27,642 nucleotides of DNA from CAYTLQ01 sp964438715 (GCA_964438715.1 CAYTLQ010000217.1:1-27642), one strand, 5' to 3'. Shown: positions 14,751-23,387, counted from the stretch's first letter. Notes: generated by a model not told the origin, from the letters alone. Program-made: numbers and translations.

Positions 14751-16733
14751 TTAGTTTTCCTGAACAACTGCCTGTACAGGCAGTGAAATTCTGAAAGTTG
14801 TGCCTTTTTCAGGTTCACTTTCAAATGTAATATCCCCTTTGTGCATTTTTATTATTCCGTATGTTATTGCCAAACCAAGTCCGGTGCCTTTTCCTATTTT
14901 TTTCGTTGTATAAAAAGGAGTAAATATTCTACCGCTGTTTTCTTTATGTATTCCACAGCCGGTATCAGTAATAGCAATTTCAATTCTCCCTCCTGAACTC
15001 CGCAATGATATAGACAACTTTTTTATAATGGAGTTTTCCATTGCTTCAACTGCATTGATAATAATGTTGGAAAAGACTTGTTCGAGTTGATCTTTATCAG
15101 CGGTAATTTCCAATGAATTTGCATCCTGATTTATTTCTATTTCAACACCATCAAAGCCTTGCCTTGGTTTAAGTTTGCGTACTATTTCAGTTATAAGTTC
15201 AAAGCAATCAAATTTTGAGAGAGATAACTTACCCTGTCGGGCAAAATTCAGCAGATTTTCGACAATATTTTTACATCTGTTCGCTTCGTTTGTTATAGTG
15301 GTAAGATCATTAATTGGTAAATAGCCTTCTTTGCCTTTTTCGATTTGCTTTTTTATTAATGCGGCATACAACATAATAGTACCGAGAGGGTTGTTTATTT
15401 CATGCGCAATTCCTGCAGCCAGTTGGCCTATAGATGCCAGTTTTTCGGCTGAATGAAGTTGCTCCTGTGTGGTTCGTAAGTTTTCATACGCCACCTGTAT
15501 TTGATCGAGCACATGTGGCAAACACATCTCTCTTTCTCCTAACCCCTTGGCAATTGAGATTGCAAACTCTCTGCATGAATCGTATCCGCAGGCGCCACAA
15601 TTAAGTTCTTCCTGTACCGAGTGTTTGTTAATGCTTTGAAGTATTGCCTTGATCTCACCTTCCTGCGGCATCTCTCTACGCTGATTTTTTGGCGTAAACT
15701 CACGATGCAGGTCAAGGTTTCTGCTGTTATAAAGCGTACTTTGCCAAACCTTTTTATCTACTAAGCGGGAGTTTTCGTTTATAAACTCAATAATTTTTTC
15801 ACGGCGACCATAGTAATTTAGTTCTGAATTTATTGCCGGACCATTGATACACCCCTCACAGAATAGTATATCAATAAATTTCGCGTTAATCTTATTGTTT
15901 GAAATTTCTTCAATTATTTCTACAACTTTCCCTTTTCCTTCAACAACTATTACCTCTTTTTCCAGAATATCACCTTTGATATTTGCTGTTTTAATCAACC
16001 CACCTGCTAACGGATATACTTTACCGGTATTTGCATAAGGAGGATCGAAGTTGGACTCTTCCAATTCGGAAATAGTAACTGATAGATCGGTAAAAATTTT
16101 CTTTAACTCTGAAAAGGTAAGGACAGCATCTACCACCCCTTTTACCTTTTCATCCATAATTTCAGCTTTTTTTGCAGTACAGGGACCAATAAAAACAACC
16201 TTTGCACCGGGATTTATAAATTCCTTTATGTACTTTCCGGTGGCAATCATGGGTGAAACAATTTTTGCAAGATTCGGAACCAGAGCTGTAAAATATTTTT
16301 CAATATAATTACATACAGCAGGACAACTTGAGCTGATAACAGTTCTTCCACTCTGAAAATCTATTTCGTTTGCATAAACACTACTGATAAGATCTGCACC
16401 GAAAGCAGTTTCAATGACACCTGCAAAACCAATCTTTCGTAATGCTGTAGGTATTTTGTTAAAATCAGAAGGCCATGATGCGGCAAATGAAGGAGCCACA
16501 ATAGCGTAGGTTGGATATCCGGGTAGGAGTGTATTTAGAATGAAGGGTGTGAAACTATAAATTTCTTTTGCGTTTTGCGTACAAACTTTAACGCAATGAC
16601 CACAGGCAATACATCGTTCATCCATGACTTTTGCCTGTCCGTTAACAACCCTTATCGCCTTCGCCGGACATTCCCTGATGCATCCGTAGCATCTTTTGCA
16701 TCTATCCGGTTTGGTATTAATAATGCCTTGCAT
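14751..16733 (-). CDS. Putative sensory [FeFe]-hydrogenase-like protein fused to a histidine kinase
   Basis: The 660-residue protein joins iron-sulfur and kinase domains: two [4Fe-4S] ferredoxin motifs (Cys12/15/18/22 and 41/44/47/51); an [FeFe]-hydrogenase large-subunit-like domain (about 70-300); a four-Cys FeS domain (Cys379, 382, 387, 404 in LNCGACGYDSC...C); a helical linker; and HisKA with His444 in GIAHEINNP plus HATPase (DTGCGI 590-595, GTGLGL 616-621). The H-cluster motifs are altered: SSCPAVC (Cys137), GPCTAKK (Cys185) and FCEGCING (Cys292, Cys295). Four Cys remain, but the last two are C-x2-C instead of C-x3-C. Such proteins are grouped with putative H2 sensors. It heads the hydrogenase unit and is soluble. 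H2, redox or Fe-S sensing is inferred. Confidence 0.92.
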   Translation of the reverse strand: MQGIINTKPDRCKRCYGCIRECPAKAIRVVNGQAKVMDERCIACGHCVKVCTQNAKEIYSFTPFILNTLLPGYPTYAIVAPSFAASWPSDFNKIPTALRKIGFAGVIETAFGADLISSVYANEIDFQSGRTVISSSCPAVCNYIEKYFTALVPNLAKIVSPMIATGKYIKEFINPGAKVVFIGPCTAKKAEIMDEKVKGVVDAVLTFSELKKIFTDLSVTISELEESNFDPPYANTGKVYPLAGGLIKTANIKGDILEKEVIVVEGKGKVVEIIEEISNNKINAKFIDILFCEGCINGPAINSELNYYGRREKIIEFINENSRLVDKKVWQSTLYNSRNLDLHREFTPKNQRREMPQEGEIKAILQSINKHSVQEELNCGACGYDSCREFAISIAKGLGEREMCLPHVLDQIQVAYENLRTTQEQLHSAEKLASIGQLAAGIAHEINNPLGTIMLYAALIKKQIEKGKEGYLPINDLTTITNEANRCKNIVENLLNFARQGKLSLSKFDCFELITEIVRKLKPRQGFDGVEIEINQDANSLEITADKDQLEQVFSNIIINAVEAMENSIIKKLSISLRSSGGRIEIAITDTGCGIHKENSGRIFTPFYTTKKIGKGTGLGLAITYGIIKMHKGDITFESEPEKGTTFRISLPVQAVVQEN

Positions 16734-17076
16734 TTTAGTTTAATCTGTTCGTCTCAATTATATCATATTAAATGCCAAAAATTTAAAAACTCCTGTTTTT
16801 TGATTAGAATTTGGATTATTTGTTTAGGTTTTGTTGAAAAAGTAAAAAAAATTCGTGTATTGAATTTTAATCGTTAAACAGTGTTTTTTTGCAAAAATTG
16901 TTGATATTTTCAACTGTGCTTTGTTGTATAATTTTTTCTTAAAACAATTTCAGCACTTGATGAGGGGATTAAAAAATTTATTAATTGTTATTTAGCAAGT
17001 GATTTCTGTTTATTAGAAGCTGAATTTCCACAAAACTGAAAATAATTGCCAATTAAGGAATGATTTCTGAGGGTTT
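16734..17076. other. 343-bp AT-rich region upstream of the hydrogenase unit
   Basis: No gene or RNA is seen. It separates the end of aroB from the start of the sensor kinase, both on the minus strand, so it should hold the aroB 3' end and the promoter and control sites of the hydrogenase unit. A candidate promoter is listed separately. A small palindrome, GTTGA at 16900-16904 and TCAAC at 16910-16914, resembles but does not match an FNR box (spacing one base short). A 6-bp inverted repeat (CACTTG/CAAGTG) lies further upstream near 16955 and 17000. No clear terminator for aroB is visible. Confidence 0.5.
16757..16765 (-). promoter_or_regulatory. Candidate extended -10 promoter of the hydrogenase unit
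   Basis: On the minus strand the sequence TGATATAAT (TGn plus a perfect TATAAT) lies 24 nt upstream of the sensor kinase start codon. No good -35 hexamer is found at the usual distance, as often in extended -10 promoters. A start near 16750 would give a leader of under 20 nt. In such AT-rich sequence a chance match is possible. Confidence 0.4.
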
Positions 17077-18177
17077 TCAATAAATATTTACAAGGCTTTT
17101 TGCTTTTACAATTGCATTGTTAATTGAGTTTTCATCAGCAGTAACATCCATCACAACAACCCCGATTTCCTGAACAAGTATGAATTTTGTTTTTCCATCT
17201 GAATTTTTCTTATCATAAGCCATAAGCCGTACCATTTCCTTCGAGCTAACTGATAGAATTTCCCTTGAGATTTGCAGTTTCAAAGGTAATTGAATTAGTA
17301 TTGTAAATAATTCTGTACTTATAAAACCCAATGAACGGGAAAGTTCAAGTGCACAAACTAAACCGAATACGACAGCTTCTCCATGCTTTACTTCATAACC
17401 GGAGGCTGATTCAAGTGCATGTGCAAAAGTATGTCCAAGATTAAGTATCTTTCGTAATCCCCGCTCCGATTCATCTGACGACACTACGGCTGATTTAAAT
17501 ATAACAGACTCAAATACAATCTCTTTGAATAGAGGACTTCTGATTTTAGTTCCGGCTGTTGATAATATTCGTGAAACCTTTTCAAAAAAATCTTCATTGA
17601 TAAGATATGCATACTTCAAAAGTTCACCCATTCCATTATTCATTTCTAATGCAGGAAGAGTTTCAAGAAACCGCAAATCGGAAAGTATAAACCATGGTTG
17701 GTAGATTGTTCCAATACAGTTTTTCGCTTCAGGCATATTGACACCATTCTTACCGCCAATTGAACTATCAATAATTGCTAATAAAGTGGTCGGAATGTGA
17801 ATAAGTGGTATTCCTCTCATGTAAACAGAAGCGACATATCCGCCTATATCACCGGTGACACCTCCTCCTATGGCAACCACAGTCCAGTCTTTACTTACTC
17901 CGACTGAAATCATCCTGCTTATAATATCAATTACGCGTAAAGGACTTTTTTCTTTTTCACCGTTTGGTAAAATGTAAGTATCAGTCTTTTTCATCCCCCG
18001 AAGAATCTTTTCTTCGATTTGCAGGTTCCATTTAGTAAATACATTTTCATCAACGATTACAAATATATTTTGGGGTAGTCCTGTCTCACGGAATATTTTC
18101 CGAAATGAGGAAAGAGAGCCATATCCCTGATAATACCTGTACTCTCTTGTTGCTGTTTTGATGGTATGTAATTTCAT
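17077..18177 (-). CDS. aroB: 3-dehydroquinate synthase
   Basis: AroB converts DAHP to 3-dehydroquinate, step two of the shikimate pathway, using NAD+ and zinc. The 366-residue length is normal. Motifs are the NAD-binding GGGVTGDIGGYVAS (104-117), YMRGIPLIHIPTTLLAIIDSS (119-139), GGKNGVN (141-147), and zinc ligands Glu185 (NGMGELLKY), His249 (LNLGHTFAHALE) and His265 (VKHGEAV). All key residues are in place. It is 45 nt downstream of aroK on the same strand, so the two pathway genes are probably cotranscribed. The 5' ATG is the only sensible start. Confidence 0.96.
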   Translation of the reverse strand: MKLHTIKTATREYRYYQGYGSLSSFRKIFRETGLPQNIFVIVDENVFTKWNLQIEEKILRGMKKTDTYILPNGEKEKSPLRVIDIISRMISVGVSKDWTVVAIGGGVTGDIGGYVASVYMRGIPLIHIPTTLLAIIDSSIGGKNGVNMPEAKNCIGTIYQPWFILSDLRFLETLPALEMNNGMGELLKYAYLINEDFFEKVSRILSTAGTKIRSPLFKEIVFESVIFKSAVVSSDESERGLRKILNLGHTFAHALESASGYEVKHGEAVVFGLVCALELSRSLGFISTELFTILIQLPLKLQISREILSVSSKEMVRLMAYDKKNSDGKTKFILVQEIGVVVMDVTADENSINNAIVKAKSLVNIY

Positions 18178-18222
18178 AATCGAACTCAGAATAATTATAA
18201 TCTAATGTAATTGAAGGATTAC

Positions 18223-18762
18223 CTAATATTTCTTATTGAGAATTTTTACGAGATAATCTACTGTTTTTCCGACAGGATATTTATCGCTATCAACAATAAT
18301 ATCAGCCTGCAAGTAGATTTTTTCTCTCTCCTCCAGAATTGTTTTAATTTTGATTAATGCCTCTTCTCGGCTAATAGGTCCGCTCTCAATGGTTTGAAAC
18401 AATGGGCGGTCGGTTTTAAAGCGAAGCCGTTGATAAATTTTTTCCGGATTACTCCGGAGATAAATGGTCTTACCCATTGTTTTAACAAATTGCAGGTTCT
18501 CAGAATCGTTTAATGCACCACCTCCTAATGAGATAACTCTGTTATCACCCTCAACCGACTTTTTCAAAACTTCCTTTTCTCTCAACCTAAAGAACTGTTC
18601 GCCGCTTTCCTTAAAAATCTCTGCAACCTTTTTTCCCTCTAAGCGCTCAATTTCTGCATCCAGATCAAGAAAATCCCACCCAAGAGTATTGGCAAGAATT
18701 AGACCAATAGTGCTTTTCCCTGCTCCCATAAATCCGGTTAAAAATATTCTCTTTGTCTTCAT
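18223..18762 (-). CDS. aroK: Shikimate kinase
   Basis: Shikimate kinase phosphorylates shikimate at the 3-hydroxyl with ATP. The 179-residue protein has the Walker A loop GFMGAGKS (10-17), the shikimate-binding DLD (33-35) and FRLRE around Arg59, the GGG motif at 80-82 (VISLGGGAL), and the lid Arg in KTDRPLF. Length and motifs are typical. It lies 18 nt after a beta-barrel gene and 45 nt before aroB on the minus strand. Pairing aroK with aroB is common in bacteria. Whether it should be called aroK or aroL cannot be decided from sequence; aroK is the usual default. Confidence 0.95.
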   Translation of the reverse strand: MKTKRIFLTGFMGAGKSTIGLILANTLGWDFLDLDAEIERLEGKKVAEIFKESGEQFFRLREKEVLKKSVEGDNRVISLGGGALNDSENLQFVKTMGKTIYLRSNPEKIYQRLRFKTDRPLFQTIESGPISREEALIKIKTILEEREKIYLQADIIVDSDKYPVGKTVDYLVKILNKKY

Positions 18763-18780
18763 CAGATTTTTACTGGTGTG

Positions 18781-19512
18781 TCAGATGGTAAAATATAATC
18801 TTCCGCCCAGATAAAATGTCACTCCATCAATATTAACTTTCGTTTCGAATTCTTTATTCCCTACTTGAATAATTTCCCCTTTATAGACTGTTGAAGTTTT
18901 ATTATACTCATTAATAGTTCGGAAAAGTGGGTCACGGAATTTAAACGAAAATTGTACAAGAAAATTACTCTTTACTTCATAATCTACCGTAAGCATTGCC
19001 TGTATCCCATAAGCAGGTTTTCGTGTTTTTGGAGAAGCAGATATTTCCCCAATTTTTCTGACAAATTTCCCAATATAGTAGGAAATTCCTCCTCCCATTC
19101 CGAAACTAAACTTACCCATGCGAACAGGTAAGACATACAATGTGGAAAGTTCCATTATATAAGTTTGATAACCTTCTTCCACCGGAATCTCGCGGGTTCC
19201 ACCGGCTCCAAGAACAATCAATTTACGATCATTAAATAACACATCCTGATATTCTAGTTCAATTTTCAGAATCAGATTATCACGCACGAACATTCCTGCT
19301 TCTAATGAGGGACTGAAAATATCATCGTAATAAATAAAATTATTTCGGATTACAGGATCTATAGAGTTTGGTGTAAGATACATTTTTGCCGATGTAGTGT
19401 AATTTCCACCGATGCCGATAAAATAGCGATTTTGTGCAATATCGTCTCTAACAATGGTTACTACGAAAATTAATGTCAGCAGTAAAAATGTTCTTTGATA
19501 CTTCAGATACAT
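18781..19512 (-). CDS. Predicted secreted outer-membrane beta-barrel protein
   Basis: The 243-residue protein starts with a signal peptide (MYLKYQRTFLLLTLIFVVTIV, likely cleaved near IAQN). It continues with alternating hydrophobic and polar strands, for example RYFIGIGGNYTT, SLEAGMFVRDNLILKIELEYQ, KFSFGMGGGISYYIG and FLVQFSFKFRDPLF, and ends in a strand finishing VTFYLGGRLYFTI. This is the pattern of a small outer-membrane barrel of the PorT or OmpW-like kind; no specific family is recognised. The frame is open further upstream to an ATG at 19584, but the extra 24 residues do not look like a signal peptide, so the internal ATG at 19512 is preferred. It precedes aroK by 18 nt, with no obvious functional link. 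Confidence 0.72.
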   Translation of the reverse strand: MYLKYQRTFLLLTLIFVVTIVRDDIAQNRYFIGIGGNYTTSAKMYLTPNSIDPVIRNNFIYYDDIFSPSLEAGMFVRDNLILKIELEYQDVLFNDRKLIVLGAGGTREIPVEEGYQTYIMELSTLYVLPVRMGKFSFGMGGGISYYIGKFVRKIGEISASPKTRKPAYGIQAMLTVDYEVKSNFLVQFSFKFRDPLFRTINEYNKTSTVYKGEIIQVGNKEFETKVNIDGVTFYLGGRLYFTI

Positions 19513-19641
19513 CACTTTAAAAATTATTAGGCAATTTTTCGTATAGTAAACTGATTTAATAAATATGAATTGAAAAATACTCAATCAGAAAATAACTTAT
19601 CTGGTTATTTTTCAAATCGTAAAACCTGAAAAATTATGGAC

Positions 19642-19678
19642 AAAAAAAAATCCCTTCGGCAGTAAAGCGGAAGGGATT
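19642..19678 (-). terminator. Rho-independent terminator of the prolyl isomerase gene
   Basis: AATCCCTTC at 19649-19657 pairs with GAAGGGATT at 19670-19678; on the minus strand the stem is followed directly by a run of nine T residues (A-run at 19642-19650 on the plus strand). It lies 19 nt after the stop of the minus-strand ppiD-like gene, matching the expected orientation. Confidence 0.9.
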
Positions 19679-19697
19679 ACATAATAGTTAAAATTTT

Positions 19698-21788
19698 TTA
19701 ACGGTCGAAGAACATATAGCGTTTATCTTCAATTTCGGCGTCCTCTTTTAATTTCTGGAGCCACTGATTGAAAAATGCCTGTTTCTTTTCGGTGTAAATA
19801 TTATCACGGAGAATATCTCTCTGCATTCCATACATTACACTATCGAACTTCGTCTTTTCTTTTACATTTATAAGATAGTATCCTCTTTGTCCCTTAACCG
19901 GATCGCTCACCTTGTTAAGAGGTAATTTGAAGGCTGTAGCTGCAAAATTATAATCAAGCCCAATTCCGGCAATACTACCATTTGTTGTGAATCCGCTGGC
20001 GGTGTTAAATCGTGCAAGAGAATTGACTGAAGTAGCTTTTGTTAAATCGCCATTTATTTTTTTCTTAATGTCGGTAATAATATTTTTTGCCTTTTCAAAT
20101 TTCTTTTCTCGTATAACAAGAGCTTTAACATCCTTTTCAACAGTCTCGAATTTCTTCACACCGGGTTTAATAACTTCAGATATTTTGAATACTACATACC
20201 CATTTGCTGTTTTAAAGACCGGACTAATAGTATTCTGACCATTATCGAACGCGAATTTTACTATTGAAGAATTATACCCAATTCCTTCAATTGAATAGGT
20301 ATCTTTATTAAACTCCGGAGTTTCCTTAACAGCATATTTCTCTTGCTCTGCAGTTATCTCAAAACCGTTCTTATCAGCAAGATAGGCGAAGTCTGATGCC
20401 TGCTGAAAAATATCATCGCGTGTTGATGCAGAAGGTTTTACTGAATTAATTATCTTCTCAAATACATATCTTGAATTTGAACGACCGGTTACCTTGATAA
20501 TATGATAACCGAAAGAGGTTTTAACCGGTTTTTGAATAACACCTACCTCACCTTTAAAACATGCCTCCTCAAACTCAGGCACCATTCGTCCTTTACCAAA
20601 CCATCCTAAGTCACCACCCGCAGAAGCACTGCCGGGATCTTTGGAATATTTAACTGCATAATCTGAAAAATTTGCGCCGCCAATAAGTTCATTGTAAATA
20701 CGGTTAGCTTCCTGCAGACCCTTACCGGAATCGTTATCAGATGCTGAAATCAAAATATGTGAGGCACGGACAAAAGTCTCTTTACCATCAGCTTTATTAA
20801 TATAATTGTAAAGTACTCCGCCTGAAGAAGTAAATAAAGGCCCGATAACAGAACCCGGCTGATATTGTCCAATAACTTCGGCTATTTCCTTAGGCATCTG
20901 TGTTATATCGAGTGTATCGGAAGAATATGGTACTTCGCTGTAGGTATCTACCCATGATTTAAATGAACCCGTATCTTCCTTAACTTTTTCAAGAACATTA
21001 TTGAGATTTTGCAAAACAAGATTTGAATCAGCTTTTGAAGCTACAACATTAAATGTTACATATTTTAACTTACGCTGATCTTCCACTTTGAACTTTTCCG
21101 GATGATCATTATAATAATCTTTTACTTCATCATCCGTTACTTTAATTGATGAGTCCGGGAAAGAGTTAATATCAATAAACACATAATCAGCAGTCATCTT
21201 TCCATTTTGATCGAAGAATTTTCTCTTAATTTCTGCCTCACTCACCATTATGGTAGCATTAAGAAGATGTTGTAATTTTTCACCGAGTAATTGCTGACGC
21301 ACAAGTTCTTCGGCTTGAATGAGCGCCTCTTTATTACGGGCATCCATCAATGCACTTTCATAAACTTCCCGATTAAACTTTCCGGTTGAGTCAATAAAAT
21401 TCTTTTTGAGAAATTCGGGCGGATTTTCTCCGAGAATAAGGTCTCGTATCTCTTTATCCGATACTGATAATCCATATTCTTCCATTTTCTGTTGAGTGAG
21501 AGTTTGAGTAACCAACGCCTCCCACACCTGATCGCGGAATCCATCCATCGAATTTTCATCGATATCCTGACCCGTTTGGGCTTTCTGATTTTCACGCGCT
21601 CTTTCCAAAGTTGTTGAAAAGTCCTGATAAGTTATATCCTCACCATTGATACTACCGACATTATTTGATCTCGCTCCAAGCGCTTCAAGAACATTCGAAT
21701 CGGAAATTACCATAAATAATACGAAGAGAGCTCCAACAGTAATAATAAATGCGGGTGCCAGATCTCTCATACGGGCCATCATAGGCAT
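19698..21788 (-). CDS. PpiD/SurA-type peptidyl-prolyl cis-trans isomerase
   Basis: The 696-residue protein has an N-terminal membrane anchor (PAFIITVGALFVLFMVI, 12-28) and a SurA/PpiD chaperone segment (about 40-185). Then comes a helical region and a parvulin rotamase domain (about 338-436) with VRASHILIS, GGDLGWFGKGRMVPEFEEA and TSFGYHIIKVTG. A C-terminal half with a degenerate second domain-like stretch follows (440-690). It should act on the periplasmic face as a foldase for secreted or outer-membrane proteins. Length is slightly above E. coli PpiD (about 620). An excellent GGAGGA site (21799-21804) supports the ATG at 21788, though nearby internal Met codons exist. It ends in a strong terminator. 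The ppiD symbol is likely but not certain. Confidence 0.9.
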   Translation of the reverse strand: MPMMARMRDLAPAFIITVGALFVLFMVISDSNVLEALGARSNNVGSINGEDITYQDFSTTLERARENQKAQTGQDIDENSMDGFRDQVWEALVTQTLTQQKMEEYGLSVSDKEIRDLILGENPPEFLKKNFIDSTGKFNREVYESALMDARNKEALIQAEELVRQQLLGEKLQHLLNATIMVSEAEIKRKFFDQNGKMTADYVFIDINSFPDSSIKVTDDEVKDYYNDHPEKFKVEDQRKLKYVTFNVVASKADSNLVLQNLNNVLEKVKEDTGSFKSWVDTYSEVPYSSDTLDITQMPKEIAEVIGQYQPGSVIGPLFTSSGGVLYNYINKADGKETFVRASHILISASDNDSGKGLQEANRIYNELIGGANFSDYAVKYSKDPGSASAGGDLGWFGKGRMVPEFEEACFKGEVGVIQKPVKTSFGYHIIKVTGRSNSRYVFEKIINSVKPSASTRDDIFQQASDFAYLADKNGFEITAEQEKYAVKETPEFNKDTYSIEGIGYNSSIVKFAFDNGQNTISPVFKTANGYVVFKISEVIKPGVKKFETVEKDVKALVIREKKFEKAKNIITDIKKKINGDLTKATSVNSLARFNTASGFTTNGSIAGIGLDYNFAATAFKLPLNKVSDPVKGQRGYYLINVKEKTKFDSVMYGMQRDILRDNIYTEKKQAFFNQWLQKLKEDAEIEDKRYMFFDR

Positions 21789-21953
21789 AACTTTAAAGTC
21801 CTCCGGGATATATTTTCTGAAACAAACAATAAAAATACTCAGTTATAGACTAATAATCAAACCTTGAGAGTATTTAAATTCTGCTAAATTCTTTCGTTTT
21901 TAAGACTTTTTTCCATCTTTTTTCTCATCTGAATGCAACTTTAGCCAATTTCC

Positions 21954-21987
21954 GGAAAATATCATAAAAACGATAAATGAATTTTCC
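21954..21987. promoter_or_regulatory. Inverted repeat between divergent ppiD-like and tetR genes, possible operator
   Basis: GGAAAAT at 21954-21960, then TCAT at 21962-21965, mirror ATGA at 21977-21980 and ATTTTCC at 21981-21987, giving near-palindromic 11-base arms with a one-base bulge. It lies in the 282-bp divergent intergenic region, about 84 nt before the tetR start. TetR regulators usually bind such palindromes next to their own gene, so this may be the operator. It could also be a chance AT-rich palindrome. Confidence 0.35.
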
Positions 21988-22070
21988 AGATCTTTTAGTT
22001 ATCCGAAATTACCGCATTTCATCAATTTTAAGTAATATTCCTAAACAAATAAAAAAAATACGGATGAACA

Positions 22071-22682
22071 TTGACCATTACTCATCGGCAGGAAATTATT
22101 AAGGCGGCAGAAAGCAGATTCATCAGAACGGGTTACCGGAAAACAACACTTGAAGAAATTGCTAAGGATATTCGGATTGCAAAAGCAACAATATATCATT
22201 ACTTCGATTCAAAAACCAGCCTTTACATTGCAGTACTCAAAAATCAGGTGGATGAGTATGTTGCTGATATGCAGGACATCCTTAACATTACCGAAATTAA
22301 TGCCACCGGAAAACTTGCTCTTTTTCTCAAAAAGAAAATTTATCTTGCCAGTAAATTCATACTATTGGGTGATGTTTTTTGGAGATTCATTGCAAATGAT
22401 ATAAGCAACGAGGAAGAAACCGTTATCCGGTACCTCAATGAAAAAGAGAATGATGTTTTATTACATTTTGTTGGTGATTTGAATATCTCCGGCTTCGATG
22501 AAAAAAAATACACTATCAGGGTAATGATGGATGCATTTAGAGTAATGCTTCCTGTTTTTCCCCGATTTCTGCAAATAATTCACAATCCACAAACAGATGG
22601 AGAATCCGTCGGAAAACTCGTTGATATTTTCAGTGCTGAACTTGCCGAACTTATTATAACTAAACTCACGAACAGCGGTTAA
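22071..22682 (+). CDS. TetR/AcrR family transcriptional regulator
   Basis: The 203-residue protein has the TetR N-terminal DNA-binding domain: THRQEIIKAAESRFIRTGYR then TTLEEIAKDIRIAKATIYHYF (about 25-46) and DSKTSLY. The C-terminal ligand-binding half is variable and its ligand cannot be guessed. The start is TTG at 22071: an in-frame stop at 22065-22067 excludes anything upstream and the next Met is deep in the protein. It is divergent from the ppiD-like gene and convergent with phoU, with which it shares no gap (stops abut). A possible operator lies upstream. Target genes are unknown. Confidence 0.9.
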   Translation: MTITHRQEIIKAAESRFIRTGYRKTTLEEIAKDIRIAKATIYHYFDSKTSLYIAVLKNQVDEYVADMQDILNITEINATGKLALFLKKKIYLASKFILLGDVFWRFIANDISNEEETVIRYLNEKENDVLLHFVGDLNISGFDEKKYTIRVMMDAFRVMLPVFPRFLQIIHNPQTDGESVGKLVDIFSAELAELIITKLTNSG

Positions 22683-23387
22683 CTAATCTTCATCATCCTC
22701 GGCTTCTTTGCCTTCCCCACCGAAAAAGTACTTCTCATAATTATGTTTAATTACTTCTGCCTGAACAATAAAATACACATTCTCCGCAATATTGGTTGCG
22801 TGGTCTCCCAATCTTTCAATTTGTCTTGACATAACAAGATAGGCTACAGCATTTTCGATTGCCTCCTGATTAGATTTCATTACATCAATGAAATACGAAT
22901 GGTTTTCTTTATTCAGAGAATCGAGTTGCGCATCAGTCCGGATTACTTTTTCGGCAAGTTTTGGGTCTTGTTCAATAAATGAATCAATAGCATCAGAAAT
23001 CATTTCACGGACTATCAGCATCATATCTTTCAGTTTTGAACGGTCATAAAATTGCGGTTTCTTGCTGATAAGAAGCTGTGCCTCTGCCAGGTTGACGGCT
23101 ATGTCTCCAATCCGTTCGAGATTGTTATTTATAGTAAGTGATGAAAGGATAAGGCGTAAATCAGTAGCAACAGGCTGTGAGAGAGCAAATAATTTCTGGC
23201 AAATTTTATCAATTTTCAGATCGTACTTATCTACTTTTTGATCACGCTCAATTACCAGCCGCGCAAGTTCAGCATTTTCTTCCTCAATTGACCGCAAAGC
23301 AAACTCAACTTGTTCATCGACAAGACTACACATTTTAATAAGTCTTGTTTTTAATTTTTCTAACTGTACTTCAAAATGTCGTTCCAT
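22683..23387 (-). CDS. phoU: Phosphate signalling/transport regulator PhoU
   Basis: PhoU links Pst transporter activity to the PhoR-PhoB-type two-component system and restrains phosphate uptake. The 234-residue protein is two tandem three-helix PhoU repeats. Repeat one contains RDQKVDKYDLKIDKICQKLFAL and LRLILSSLTINNNLERIGDIAVNLAE (about 48-105). Repeat two contains DAQLDSLNKENHSYF and VMSRQIERLGDHATNIAENVYFIV. The E-R-[IL]-G-D metal-binding motifs are present in both. It ends in an acidic tail (GKEAEDDED). It is the last gene of the pst operon, 19 nt after pstB. No phoR/phoB homologue is in the window. Confidence 0.96.
   Translation of the reverse strand: MERHFEVQLEKLKTRLIKMCSLVDEQVEFALRSIEEENAELARLVIERDQKVDKYDLKIDKICQKLFALSQPVATDLRLILSSLTINNNLERIGDIAVNLAEAQLLISKKPQFYDRSKLKDMMLIVREMISDAIDSFIEQDPKLAEKVIRTDAQLDSLNKENHSYFIDVMKSNQEAIENAVAYLVMSRQIERLGDHATNIAENVYFIVQAEVIKHNYEKYFFGGEGKEAEDDED

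Noticed and set aside
16762..16777. Sigma-54-like promoter (TGGCA...TGA) before the sensor kinase
   Set aside because: The -24 half matches, but the -12 half has GA instead of the key GC, and no enhancer-binding regulator is nearby; an extended -10 promoter overlaps it.
16575..16877. 100-codon plus frame extending into the gap before aroB
   Set aside because: Its first half is antisense to the ferredoxin motifs of the sensor kinase and the rest is low-complexity AT-rich sequence.
16900..16914. FNR-like palindrome GTTGA-N5-TCAAC
   Set aside because: Spacing is one base short of an FNR box and it lies about 135 nt upstream of the candidate -10; kept only as a note.
19513..19584. Upstream start for the beta-barrel protein
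   Set aside because: The added 24 residues do not resemble a signal peptide, while the ATG at 19512 gives a classic one.
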